Shown: piece after piece, positions 1 to 6,711 of the stretch
Position numbering within the stretch: position 1 is the first letter of the stretch
Layout of the letters: each line of letters starts with the position of its first letter
DNA from: a virus
Virus record (IMG/VR): IMGVR_UViG_3300030108_001515
Span: 1-26,911 of that record
Length of the DNA stretch: 26,911 nucleotides
Reading direction: 5' to 3' (one strand)
Notes under the pieces: generated by a model
Told to the model about the DNA's origin: nothing
Database searches by the model: none
What the model saw: the letters and a program-made list of their open reading frames with translations, nothing else
Position numbers and translations under genes: made by a program

Positions 1-72
1 ATAACAACACAAGCATATTCGCCGGTTGATGCGCCTTCCTCATATGCAACCGTTGCTTGGTTGCCGGTCATT
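1..72. repeat. Terminal overlap of a circular contig (left copy)
   Basis: Bases 1-72 repeat bases 26840-26911 with a single mismatch (A at 9, G at 26848). Joining the copies continues one reading frame, the major tail protein, without a break. The simplest reading is a circular or circularly permuted genome whose linear assembly carries an overlap. A true short terminal repeat is less likely because the repeat lies inside a structural gene. The mismatch is synonymous (Cys TGT/TGC). Confidence 0.9.
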
Positions 73-401
73 ACAACCGTTCCACTTGGAGAGTCATCTT
101 CTGATACTAGCTGAAGTAATGATTGAAGAACCGTGACGTTTTCAACCGCGTAATCGCTAAAAGTAAAAGTATATGTTCCGCCTTTATTTACAACGATATG
201 ATCGTCCGGTCTTAATATTCTTTGCCCTGATCGTTCTATTTCTGCTCTTTGTGAACCCTCTGAGAAATCAATATCATTGACTTCGGGTGTTCTTAATTTA
301 TACAATGTTCCGGATACACTATTCGCGCCAAGATTGCCCGTTTGAATTGAAAAGAACGATTCAAATTGTTTTCCGGAATATACTGTTTTATCTAATGACA
401 T
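1..401 (-). CDS. Major tail protein, N-terminal part (continues at 26911)
   Basis: This is the start of a gene broken by the window ends. The ATG at 401-399 overlaps the stop of the upstream gene in a TAATG pentamer. From here 110 codons run without a stop into the duplicated region, where the frame joins the 219 codons of 26251-26910, giving about 329 aa. The N-terminal segment is rich in Ser, Thr, Gly and Val, as expected for a beta-sandwich tail-tube protein. The assignment rests on position: it follows the tail-terminator-like gene and comes directly before a frameshifted tail chaperone pair and a tape measure, the usual siphovirus order. No specific family motif was recognised. Confidence 0.75.
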   Translation of the reverse strand, partial: MSLDKTVYSGKQFESFFSIQTGNLGANSVSGTLYKLRTPEVNDIDFSEGSQRAEIERSGQRILRPDDHIVVNKGGTYTFTFSDYAVENVTVLQSLLQLVSEDDSPSGTVVMTGNQATVAYEEGASTGEYACVV

Positions 402-577
402 TATTTATTCCTTTTTTGTTTTTTGATAATGTATCCACCATCCAATAATTCTTTGGGCGGATTCTTGATGTCAACTTCTTTGCCTTCTGCCAATGCTTTT
501 GCGACTTCTTTTCCAAGTCCGTGATAATCATTGATTGAATTAAAAGAGTTTATATTTTTTCCAATAATATACTTCAT
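401..577 (-). CDS. Small protein between tail terminator and major tail protein (58 aa)
   Basis: A 58-residue protein starting with MKYIIGKN. The ATG at 577-575 follows a strong ACGGAGG at suitable spacing and overlaps the upstream TGA (ATGA). A longer frame opens upstream, but this start fits the ribosome site and the overlap. The protein is lysine-rich, with no membrane segment or recognisable motif. Its conserved slot between tail terminator and tail tube genes suggests a minor tail or assembly role. Function unknown. Confidence 0.7.
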   Translation of the reverse strand: MKYIIGKNINSFNSINDYHGLGKEVAKALAEGKEVDIKNPPKELLDGGYIIKKQKRNK

Positions 578-1083
578 ACATAAACCTCCGTAACGGTACA
601 ATTAAACGACATATTAGCGCGAAAGATGTCAAGATTTTCTTCATCTTGTTCATATTCAATCGATTCAATACGTCCATCGTGGTATTTATAAACACCTGAC
701 GGCGAATAATGTGCGTTGTTATGAATCAATCTTTTTACGTTTTCAGCCGTTGAAATTAAATTTTCTTTTACCATTTTAAATCCTCCGCCGCGTATCAATG
801 TATATATAATATTTATAACATATGAACGCGATTGTCCACTTGCAAAATGTTCAATTAATGTATCTTCTGTTGGATCAAGGACAAACGATTGGTTGCCGCG
901 ATGTTCATCAATGACCGGGATATTGAATTCATTTCGCATTAAATCTTGTAATGATACCATTACATTGTCATATAATGTATTTTGAAATGAATCCGCATCA
1001 TTTGAACCAAAGTCAAAGGTGTTCGATTCTTCAGAAAATAGATTATGATTTTCTGCGAAAAGTGGCGATTGTAAAGTTGCCAT
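574..1083 (-). CDS. Probable tail terminator / tail completion protein
   Basis: A 169-aa protein lying between the head-tail adaptor and the major tail protein, where siphoviruses place the tail terminator that caps the tube and joins it to the head. The C-terminal strand (residues about 157-169, ending MSFNCTVTEVYV) resembles the closing strand of lambda gpU/gp17-type terminators, and the central helical and beta stretch fits that small alpha/beta fold. The ATG directly follows the stop of the upstream gene. The call rests on gene order and general fold impression, so the role is inferred. Confidence 0.55.
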   Translation of the reverse strand: MATLQSPLFAENHNLFSEESNTFDFGSNDADSFQNTLYDNVMVSLQDLMRNEFNIPVIDEHRGNQSFVLDPTEDTLIEHFASGQSRSYVINIIYTLIRGGGFKMVKENLISTAENVKRLIHNNAHYSPSGVYKYHDGRIESIEYEQDEENLDIFRANMSFNCTVTEVYV

Positions 1084-2066
1084 TAAATGCGCTCCGCTTT
1101 AGCGTGTTTGACTGCCATAGTTCGTGAATCTAAAACGCCTGAGATTTCTAATTCCCATTCGTCATTGATAGTATATACACCGGGCGAAAACCTAACCGCC
1201 ATTCCTCGTCCTATATCTTGAAATGATCCGTCAATTATCTCGGCATCTTTTACAATTGATGTTTTCAATCCGGTATCGTCAGAAACAAACGTTGAGTATT
1301 TAACAGAAGAAGCCGAACCCGTTGCAAATGTCCCGGCGGTTGTTATAATAATTTTTACAACATCCCAATCAACGCTTGGCGTTCCTTTTACGTCAATGAT
1401 TGAACCGGTTGAACTTGCATTGATTGATATTTCACGAAGAATGCCATCGTGTTTCGCCATTCCTTCATCTTGATATAAAGCGATTTCGCCTTTTCTTATC
1501 ATATCCAAAAAGCCGGTTCCTTCGGGATTCATTGCTTTATTTAATATTTCTTCTGATTTTTCAAAATCGAATGGACGAACAAGATCAGAACAAGCAATTA
1601 TTGCGGTACTTCTAACAATTAGTTCGGGCCAATTGTTTCCGGTTGCTGATTCCATTCCAACACCTTTACGCGGATAGATTCCAAATGGCACGATATTTCT
1701 CACCATATCAGAAGCTTTTTTAACTGCTTCAAGTTTTAGATCTTCCCAATCGCGACCGCCTTCAATGACCGAACTATTCAATAATGTTGTTGATGAGTTG
1801 GTCAAGAATAAACTTAGTAATCCGGTTGATGAATTATAATTGTATTCTTTGTTCGCGTTTGGTGTATCGGTTACGCTTGTTAATTCTTCGCCATCTTTGA
1901 ATAGTTGTGTCACGTGACCGGAAGAATAAAGATAATATAAATCAGTTGTTCCGGAGGATTGCCAATCGCTTTGCAATACACGGCGCATATTATAATTATT
2001 TATATTTGGTTCTATATATTGCAAATCTGTTGTTGAATTTGCGTACACCGCTTCGTAACTACTCAT
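1083..2066 (-). CDS. Putative head-tail connector/adaptor protein (327 aa)
   Basis: A 327-aa structural protein. Residues 1-100 are polar and Tyr/Ser/Asn-rich. Residues about 105-200 are helical, with the segment IIACSDLVRPFDFEKSEEIL like the helical bundle of gp6/gp36-type adaptors that sit below the portal. Residues about 205-327 look like a beta domain, possibly a fused tail-completion or decoration module. It overlaps the upstream 61-aa gene by 8 bp and precedes the tail terminator, a typical place for a connector. It is longer than stand-alone adaptors (about 100-150 aa), consistent with a fusion. No exact family was recognised. Confidence 0.5.
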   Translation of the reverse strand: MSSYEAVYANSTTDLQYIEPNINNYNMRRVLQSDWQSSGTTDLYYLYSSGHVTQLFKDGEELTSVTDTPNANKEYNYNSSTGLLSLFLTNSSTTLLNSSVIEGGRDWEDLKLEAVKKASDMVRNIVPFGIYPRKGVGMESATGNNWPELIVRSTAIIACSDLVRPFDFEKSEEILNKAMNPEGTGFLDMIRKGEIALYQDEGMAKHDGILREISINASSTGSIIDVKGTPSVDWDVVKIIITTAGTFATGSASSVKYSTFVSDDTGLKTSIVKDAEIIDGSFQDIGRGMAVRFSPGVYTINDEWELEISGVLDSRTMAVKHAKAERI

Positions 2067-2244
2067 AATATTTAATCCTGTTTTTTTCTTGCATATTTAT
2101 CTTGACGGGGATTTCCAAATCGTTTATTAATGCTAATAGTTCAACAATATCGATATAATGTCTTTGTGGTTCATCATTTAAGGCGTTTATATCTATCTTC
2201 CCGGCCTTTTCTTTTATTATGCGAATGTTATCATCTAGGTTCAT
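2059..2244 (-). CDS. Small acidic protein after endolysin (61 aa), function unknown
   Basis: A 61-aa protein that is largely helical, with charged residues and a leucine/isoleucine-rich centre (IDIVELLALINDLEIP). Its ATG overlaps the endolysin stop (GTATGA), so it is probably translated by coupling. It has no cysteines, membrane segment or known motif. It may be a structural accessory of the adjoining connector or a small regulator. Confidence 0.6.
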   Translation of the reverse strand: MNLDDNIRIIKEKAGKIDINALNDEPQRHYIDIVELLALINDLEIPVKINMQEKNRIKYYE

Positions 2245-2714
2245 ACTTTGACCGCCCTACGGAACCAACCAAACCAAAACTTTTCTTGTGAAGGTTTGCG
2301 GATGACTATCTTTGCAAATTTTAAAACGCGATAAGCTCTCAATCTGTCAGGCTCAAGGTTTTTACAAGCTCCGATCGTAGCCGAGCCAACTAATCCGTCT
2401 TCTTTTATCTTGTAAGTGTTTTTTCCATTACAAGCTTGTTGAAGAACTTTTGCAGCTCCGCGCCTTCCAAAATTGACAACCATATCAAAGTAAACTTCGC
2501 GTAATTGATTTGGAAGTTGTTCAGCTTTTGACGGAACCCAATAATCTTCGTAGTAGATTTGTTTAGCTTGTTCAACAGAAAGATTCTTAATGTCTAAGTC
2601 CGGATATGCTTTTTTTGATATGCCAAGATTTGTTTCACCACCCGCGTCGTGCTTGTCATTTACATAACCGCCTTCAGATTCCAAGACGTGATCTATTATT
2701 TCATCAAATGTCAT
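2241..2714 (-). CDS. Endolysin, glycoside hydrolase family 108 muramidase
   Basis: A 157-aa lysozyme-type endolysin that would cleave the peptidoglycan glycan chain at the end of infection. The GH108 signature is near the N-terminus: the motif EGGYVND, with catalytic Glu14, followed by GGETNLGIS around residues 25-33. The C-terminal half matches the peptidoglycan-binding domain usually paired with GH108 (VVNFGRRGAAKVLQ, GLVGSATIG). No signal peptide is visible, so export depends on a holin. The start was placed at 2714 because that ATG overlaps the holin-like gene's TGA (ATGA); an alternative TTG lies three codons upstream. It is adjacent to holin-like and XhlA-like genes. Confidence 0.92.
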   Translation of the reverse strand: MTFDEIIDHVLESEGGYVNDKHDAGGETNLGISKKAYPDLDIKNLSVEQAKQIYYEDYWVPSKAEQLPNQLREVYFDMVVNFGRRGAAKVLQQACNGKNTYKIKEDGLVGSATIGACKNLEPDRLRAYRVLKFAKIVIRKPSQEKFWFGWFRRAVKV

Positions 2715-2950
2715 CTTTTCCAAGCTATCTTTAAAAGTGCGCCCATTACGTCCAAAATCTCTTTCATTATCTGTTTGCGTTCTTCACTATCAAGTTTGCC
2801 GTCATCTTCATACGCTTCTTGTAATGCTTTGAAAACTTCTTTTAATTCGTCAACAAGTTTCTTGTATTTTAAACCGACCATTGTTGCGCCACCGGCTACA
2901 ACCAATCCCATCAAATAAAAGAAATTTGTCCAATTGAACCAATCTAACAT
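2711..2950 (-). CDS. Putative holin (one membrane segment, 79 aa)
   Basis: A 79-aa protein with a short N-terminus, one hydrophobic segment (residues about 8-27, FFYLMGLVVAGGATMVGL) and a charged helical tail containing DGKLDSEERKQIMKEILDV. Similar small proteins next to phage lysozymes are usually holins or holin-like. The ATG at 2950 has a good AAAGGAG site. A longer frame to 3016 exists but lacks such a site. The 3' end overlaps the endolysin start, forming a lysis cassette. The holin role is inferred from topology and neighbours. Confidence 0.65.
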   Translation of the reverse strand: MLDWFNWTNFFYLMGLVVAGGATMVGLKYKKLVDELKEVFKALQEAYEDDGKLDSEERKQIMKEILDVMGALLKIAWKR

Positions 2951-2951
2951 T

Positions 2952-3185
2952 TTATTCTCCTTTGAATAAATATGCGATGAATCCGCCAAAGATAACTGAC
3001 AATACCGATCCGACACCTTGAATCGCTGACATTTTATTTTCTAAAGCTCTTACGCGTCCGTTCTGCATTTGAATCTCAAGTTTTGTGTCCGTTGCTTCTT
3101 TGTGTACTGCTTCAAGAGTTGATTCTATCCTTGCCAATCTTTCAACTATATCGGTTCGATATTGTTCAGTTTCCGGCTTTGTCAT
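2952..3185 (-). CDS. XhlA-like haemolysin/holin accessory protein
   Basis: A 77-aa protein consisting of an N-terminal coiled coil (residues about 8-52, with DIVERLARIESTLEAVHKEA and a heptad pattern) and a C-terminal hydrophobic anchor (SVLSVIFGGFIAYLF) ending in KGE. This matches the organisation of the XhlA haemolysin family, membrane-associated proteins acting with holins in phage lysis. It lies immediately before the holin-like gene and the endolysin. Its ATG lies inside the preceding 49-aa gene, so translation is probably coupled. Confidence 0.75.
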   Translation of the reverse strand: MTKPETEQYRTDIVERLARIESTLEAVHKEATDTKLEIQMQNGRVRALENKMSAIQGVGSVLSVIFGGFIAYLFKGE

Positions 3186-3315
3186 CTTTTTTATTTTTCT
3201 TTTCTTGTGCTTCTAAAGCTTTTTCATAACCTTCAATTAAATAATTTAATTCATTTAAATTAGCAATCAAGGTTAGTCTTTGTTTCTTTAGCTCTTCAAG
3301 TCGTTGTTTTTGCAT
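3166..3315 (-). CDS. Short coiled-coil protein before the lysis cassette (49 aa)
   Basis: A 49-codon gene with a strong GGGAGG site six bases before the ATG at 3315-3313. The product is almost entirely a charged helix (begins MQKQRLEELK, ends KKDDKAGN) without cysteines or a membrane segment. It overlaps the start of the XhlA-like gene by 20 bp. It could be a partner of the XhlA-like coiled coil or a lysis timing factor; no family was recognised. The ribosome site, codon use and tight overlap make it a real gene. Confidence 0.75.
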   Translation of the reverse strand: MQKQRLEELKKQRLTLIANLNELNYLIEGYEKALEAQEKKNKKDDKAGN

Positions 3316-3332
3316 TTTGCCTCCCTGTTAGA

Positions 3333-4250
3333 TTATGCTTCTAATGCTTCCACTTTATCCGATAGTTCTTGGATAGCTTTCAGCATCATAAACATTATAT
3401 CTTTGTTATAAACTCTTTTCAATTCTTCGGAATCATCAACGAGCGAACTGCTAACCGCTTCTACTTCTTGAGCAATTACACCGATTAAAGTCCTGCTATC
3501 GGTTTGGTCTTTGTATTTAAAATTCCTAACCTTAATATTGTTTATTGTATCTAGACAATTTGGCGCATCAACAATATTCTCTTTAACGGTTTCATCGGAT
3601 AAATCAGCGTCGTTTGATTGAAAATTTACAACACCACCATTTGACCTAACTTCAAATCTTACAGTTGAGCCACCATCTATAAATTGTTGGAATTTAGAAG
3701 TGGTGTTGTTTGGCGAAACTCCAGAAAATTGCAACTGCTGACAGAACGCATTTCCAGAGGATGCGCTATTAACTATACTTGCCACCCAATCATTTGCAGA
3801 GCTTTCTACGTCAAGAACATATGAAGGAGAACCAGTCCCAATCCCGACTTTATTATTCCCACCATTTACAAAAAACATATTAGCATTTCCATCAGATTCA
3901 ACTCTAAAGTCATAGTCTCCCGAATCTTCATTAATTGTAAAATTTCCGCCGTCTTGCACAACCGCGCCATTCATATCGATTGTGGTTGCGTTTATTTCAA
4001 TTTCTGTATCAGAAACCAGATCAAGCACACCGTCCGCGCTTTGATGTATATATGTTCCGGTATCTCCAAATTCTAAGCGATTTGTTCCGGTCATCATCAA
4101 TGCATCGGTTGCTATTGTGAATCCAAATGTTGTTCCGTTGTCGCCGTCCTTTACTGAGACGTGTGTTGTGCCATTTCCTCCGCCGTCCGCGTCAACGTGC
4201 AAAAGTTGTTCAAATGAACTTGCTATACTTTGTGAGCCTAATGCTGCCAT
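3333..4250 (-). CDS. Tail fibre/spike with C-terminal S74 intramolecular chaperone
   Basis: A 305-aa protein that probably trimerises as a virion fibre. Residues about 1-130 are Gly/Asp/Thr-rich repeats (DGDNGTTFGF, DSGDYDFRVESDGNANMFFV) typical of phage fibre shafts. A variable beta-rich region follows. The last 90 residues form a peptidase S74 chaperone domain: the motif LSDETVKENI contains the Ser-x4-Lys dyad (Ser218, Lys223) used for self-cleavage, followed by FKYKDQ, LIGVIAQEVE and a terminal coiled coil. The domain helps the trimer fold and is then released. It sits between head genes and the lysis cassette, away from the tail-tip genes. The ATG has an AAAGGAG site. Confidence 0.9.
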   Translation of the reverse strand: MAALGSQSIASSFEQLLHVDADGGGNGTTHVSVKDGDNGTTFGFTIATDALMMTGTNRLEFGDTGTYIHQSADGVLDLVSDTEIEINATTIDMNGAVVQDGGNFTINEDSGDYDFRVESDGNANMFFVNGGNNKVGIGTGSPSYVLDVESSANDWVASIVNSASSGNAFCQQLQFSGVSPNNTTSKFQQFIDGGSTVRFEVRSNGGVVNFQSNDADLSDETVKENIVDAPNCLDTINNIKVRNFKYKDQTDSRTLIGVIAQEVEAVSSSLVDDSEELKRVYNKDIMFMMLKAIQELSDKVEALEA

Positions 4251-4278
4251 TTTTTATCTCCTTTCCATAAGATAAGTT

Positions 4279-4295
4279 GCACGGCTATTCCGTGC
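4279..4295 (-). other. Intercistronic hairpin between the 117-aa gene and the fibre gene
   Basis: A perfect 6-bp GC-rich inverted repeat (GCACGG / CCGTGC, 5-nt loop) fills the 48-bp gap between the 117-aa gene and the fibre gene. On the transcribed strand no U-run follows, so it is not a standard terminator. It may block 3' decay or mark an mRNA processing site. Confidence 0.5.
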
Positions 4296-4298
4296 GGT

Positions 4299-4652
4299 TT
4301 AATCAATAAATGCAAATTTTCGTTTTTCTTCTTCAAATTTTGTCAAAATACTGCCAAAGGTTATGTATTCGCCAAGTTCTTTTAACCCTTCGGTCACGTC
4401 GTGAATGTCTTCGCCTACTAAGTTTTGACCGGCTTTTTTTAATGCAACAGATATCGGAAGATTTGAAACGCCCGGGCCTTCAAGATCATTCGCCCAAGTC
4501 TTTAACATCTGCATCAAACTTCCGGTGTATCCAAGTTCTTGTAATCCCGCCCTCATAGCGTCATTAAATGACATTGCATCGGTTGTCCCGGCTACGTCAA
4601 GGAAGTATTCCTTCAATACTGAATTTATATGTCTTTTACTTCCTAAAGCCAT
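4299..4652 (-). CDS. Unknown late protein (117 aa), probably structural
   Basis: A 117-aa, largely helical protein (MALGSKRHINSVLKEYFLDV...). It contains a Gly-rich turn (ELGYTGSLMQMLKTWANDLEG) and an acidic-to-basic C-terminus. No membrane segment or catalytic motif is visible. The ATG overlaps the upstream stop (TAATG). Its place between the capsid gene and the fibre suggests a fibre-anchor or head accessory role, but I do not recognise the family. Confidence 0.75.
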   Translation of the reverse strand: MALGSKRHINSVLKEYFLDVAGTTDAMSFNDAMRAGLQELGYTGSLMQMLKTWANDLEGPGVSNLPISVALKKAGQNLVGEDIHDVTEGLKELGEYITFGSILTKFEEEKRKFAFID

Positions 4653-4792
4653 TATTTAGCCTTTTTAGCTTTTTTCTTTTTAATCTCTTTTCCATCCTTA
4701 TCACATTCAACAAAACGTTCTTTTAAAGATTTTAGATCGTGACGTTCTTTGTCGTATTCGAAGATTATTCCTGATTCTTTTTTAAAATACAT
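4652..4792 (-). CDS. Short lysine-rich protein after the capsid gene (46 aa)
   Basis: A 46-codon gene (MYFKKESGIIFEYDKERHDL..., ending in a KKKKAKKAK tail). The ATG at 4792 follows a run of nine A and a weak GGGAAAG, and the stop is a TAATG overlap with the next gene. A basic tail with a compact N-terminus is common among small head-associated proteins. Support comes from the coupling and from filling the gap between capsid and 117-aa genes. Function unknown. Confidence 0.7.
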   Translation of the reverse strand: MYFKKESGIIFEYDKERHDLKSLKERFVECDKDGKEIKKKKAKKAK

Positions 4793-4813
4793 TTTTTTTT
4801 CTTTCCCAAGATA

Positions 4814-4832
4814 GGGGCGGATAAACCGCCCC
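4814..4832 (-). other. Strong hairpin just downstream of the major capsid gene
   Basis: A perfect 7-bp stem GGGGCGG / CCGCCCC with a 5-nt loop lies 16 bases past the capsid stop. The transcribed strand lacks a U-tract after the stem (UAUCUUGGGAAAG), so full termination is doubtful. It may stabilise capsid mRNA or reduce read-through into the next gene. Confidence 0.6.
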
Positions 4833-4847
4833 GTATCATTGTTTTAT

Positions 4848-5732
4848 TTAGCTAACGTCTGAAAGTATAGTTACACCAAAAGCGTCTTTTACTTCGACTT
4901 CGCCCCAAAAACCGGTCGCAACGTACTCAGTAGAACGGAAAGAAGCGTTTCTTTCTGTTTCAATACGCATTAGACCTTCAGGGCCAACCGCTAATCCCAT
5001 CGCACCGGCTGAGAACATAAAGGAAGCGGTATCCCCACCCGATGAGACATCATCATCAATTTCATTTGAGAAATAAATATCGATGCCACCGAGTGACGTA
5101 ACGAATCCACGTGACAAGAATTCTTGCCCTTGTTCGCCTAATAGTGAAGCGGGTTTTGAGTTTGAACCGGTCACGGCAACGTCAACAAGTAATCCTTGTA
5201 AACCTTTTGGCCCAAAGATTCCTTTGTCACTCATAACCAAGTTATAAGGCGCGGGAGCGTTTGCAGCTCTTAACTGTCTTAATCCACCAAAGATGTGGTC
5301 AAGTGTTAAAGCAGTTCCGGCTCCGGCTTCTGTTTGTGAAAATGACTTTCCAAGTGTCACAAGATCATTGTCGAGCTTCGCAGCTACGGCGTTTCCTAAG
5401 ATTGCGCCGGTATTACCCGCGATGTCGTCAGCGTTACCCATTACTGCAAGGTCGGTCACGTCTGCACGTATAACGTGTTCAGATACGGTCGCGGTTCTTG
5501 CGGTTGTTGTAATGCTTGTTACTGTTGAATAGTCTGCACCGTCTGTGGCTGCGCCAACTGCTGATGAAGCAACTGCGCTATATTCAGGCCATTGAACGGT
5601 TATTGCGCCCGGAGGGCATTGTTTAACGGATACCAAGGGGAACATAACGTTGGTTTCATTGAAGGCAATAATTGCATCTCCAATGACTTTATCCAGACCA
5701 CCTTGGGCTACTCCGGTATCGGTTTCAGCCAT
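4848..5732 (-). CDS. Major capsid protein (HK97-fold, probable)
   Basis: A 294-aa capsid subunit. It is rich in Ala, Gly, Val and Thr, with the segment TTTARTATVSEHVIRADVTDLAVM and a C-terminal stretch (MFSAGAMGLAVGPEGLMRIETERN) resembling the P-domain and A-domain strands of small HK97-type capsids. Length and composition fit this fold. It directly follows a coiled-coil scaffold gene and a 76-aa protein, and is followed by a strong hairpin. The ATG has an AAAGGA site. No separate protease gene is obvious, so maturation may depend on the scaffold or on the MuF-like peptidase. Confidence 0.88.
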   Translation of the reverse strand: MAETDTGVAQGGLDKVIGDAIIAFNETNVMFPLVSVKQCPPGAITVQWPEYSAVASSAVGAATDGADYSTVTSITTTARTATVSEHVIRADVTDLAVMGNADDIAGNTGAILGNAVAAKLDNDLVTLGKSFSQTEAGAGTALTLDHIFGGLRQLRAANAPAPYNLVMSDKGIFGPKGLQGLLVDVAVTGSNSKPASLLGEQGQEFLSRGFVTSLGGIDIYFSNEIDDDVSSGGDTASFMFSAGAMGLAVGPEGLMRIETERNASFRSTEYVATGFWGEVEVKDAFGVTILSDVS

Positions 5733-5735
5733 TTT

Positions 5736-5966
5736 TTAGTCCTTTTCTTTATTTGGAGGAACCCAACCGCCAAAATACTTTTTGGTCGATACGCGTTTTC
5801 CACGTTGTGCATTGTTCGCTCGTTCTTCTAATTCGTCAATCATTGTTTCGTATGGTACTTTCTCGCCTTTTATTGTGGCGTGAATATCTCCGTCCGGAAG
5901 ATTCTTTTCTTTCAAATCTCCCTTTGGATCGAGATCAACTCCGAATGGTTTATACTTATTTGCCAT
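5736..5966 (-). CDS. Small head protein between scaffold and capsid (76 aa)
   Basis: A 76-aa hydrophilic protein (MANKYKPFGVDLDPKGDLKE..., ending VPPNKEKD). I chose the ATG at 5966; a TTG two codons upstream is closer to an AAGGA and could also serve. It overlaps the scaffold stop by 11 bp. Charge and Pro/Gly content suggest a partly unfolded capsid accessory or decoration protein, although no motif confirms this. Confidence 0.7.
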   Translation of the reverse strand: MANKYKPFGVDLDPKGDLKEKNLPDGDIHATIKGEKVPYETMIDELEERANNAQRGKRVSTKKYFGGWVPPNKEKD

Positions 5967-6507
5967 AGCCAATCATTATTCCTTTTTTAACCCGAGTGCT
6001 TTGTTTATAGCTTTTCGGATCGCTTTCGGCCCATTCTTTCATAGAAGTATAACCACCATATGAACCGGGAGATTGATTATCAACCTTGACCGGTGTTGCG
6101 GTAGTGTATTCATTCGCGAGGTCTTCCAATACATCGATTGGGTGTCCTTTGAACTTTTCTTGTTTTGATTCAGGCAAACGCTCAAGCAATGCTTGACGGC
6201 GATTTGCTTCGTAAGTTTCCAAGCGTTCTTTATAAGGCGACAATGATTCAACTTGACTTTGAAGTTCTGCTATCAATTCATCTTTCTTCCCATCTTGTTG
6301 CATTCTTTCTTGTCGTCTTTTTTCTTCTTTTGTTTGAAGCTCGGCAAGTTGTGATTCAAGTCCTCGAATCTTATCTTTCTTAGCCATTACTTCTCTTAAC
6401 AAATCCGACTGCCCGGAAGTGTCGGTTGTGGTCTGACCTTTAGCGGTCAACTCGTTGCCGTTTGCTTCGGCGTTCTCTTGTACGTTTTCTTGTACTGATT
6501 CTGACAT
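5956..6507 (-). CDS. Scaffolding protein
   Basis: A 183-aa acidic, Gln/Glu-rich protein. Residues 1-35 are low-complexity (repeated QEN), residues about 36-105 form a long coiled coil, and the C-terminus is short and basic (STRVKKGIMIGYGK), the usual place for capsid binding. It would guide procapsid assembly and then leave. It has a strong GGAGG site and lies two genes before the major capsid gene. No protease motif is visible. Confidence 0.88.
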   Translation of the reverse strand: MSESVQENVQENAEANGNELTAKGQTTTDTSGQSDLLREVMAKKDKIRGLESQLAELQTKEEKRRQERMQQDGKKDELIAELQSQVESLSPYKERLETYEANRRQALLERLPESKQEKFKGHPIDVLEDLANEYTTATPVKVDNQSPGSYGGYTSMKEWAESDPKSYKQSTRVKKGIMIGYGK

Positions 6508-6510
6508 TTT

Positions 6511-6711
6511 TTATGCCTCCTCGTTTATTGATTCAAATCTTATTCCGTTATCACCTTTAAAAGGTTTAGAATGATTATTTTCGCTTCTTATAATTTCTTT
6601 GGGTATCCCTTCTTCAAATGCTTTACAAGCAAATTTATCTATATTTAATAAATTCAAATGTTTACAAGAAAAACAAATTGGCTCACCTACTGTTATTGTA
6701 AACCTAGCCAT
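6511..6711 (-). CDS. Small cysteine-containing protein (66 aa) next to MuF-like gene
   Basis: A 66-aa protein with a CFSCKH motif at residues 13-18 and another Cys near residue 29, suggesting one half of a zinc-binding knuckle. The first strand (MARFTITVGEPI) and ending (KPFKGDNGIRFESI) look like a compact beta protein. It overlaps the end of the MuF-like gene and precedes the scaffold, so a minor head role is likely. With only three Cys and one His nearby, zinc binding is uncertain. Confidence 0.65.
   Translation of the reverse strand: MARFTITVGEPICFSCKHLNLLNIDKFACKAFEEGIPKEIIRSENNHSKPFKGDNGIRFESINEEA

Noticed and set aside
2951-3016. Longer N-terminus for the holin-like protein starting at 3016
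   Set aside because: It would overlap the XhlA-like gene and lacks a ribosome site, while ATG 2950 has AAAGGAG at good spacing.
4814-4832. A full Rho-independent terminator after the capsid gene
   Set aside because: The stem is strong but the transcribed strand has no U-tract after it; kept as a hairpin only.
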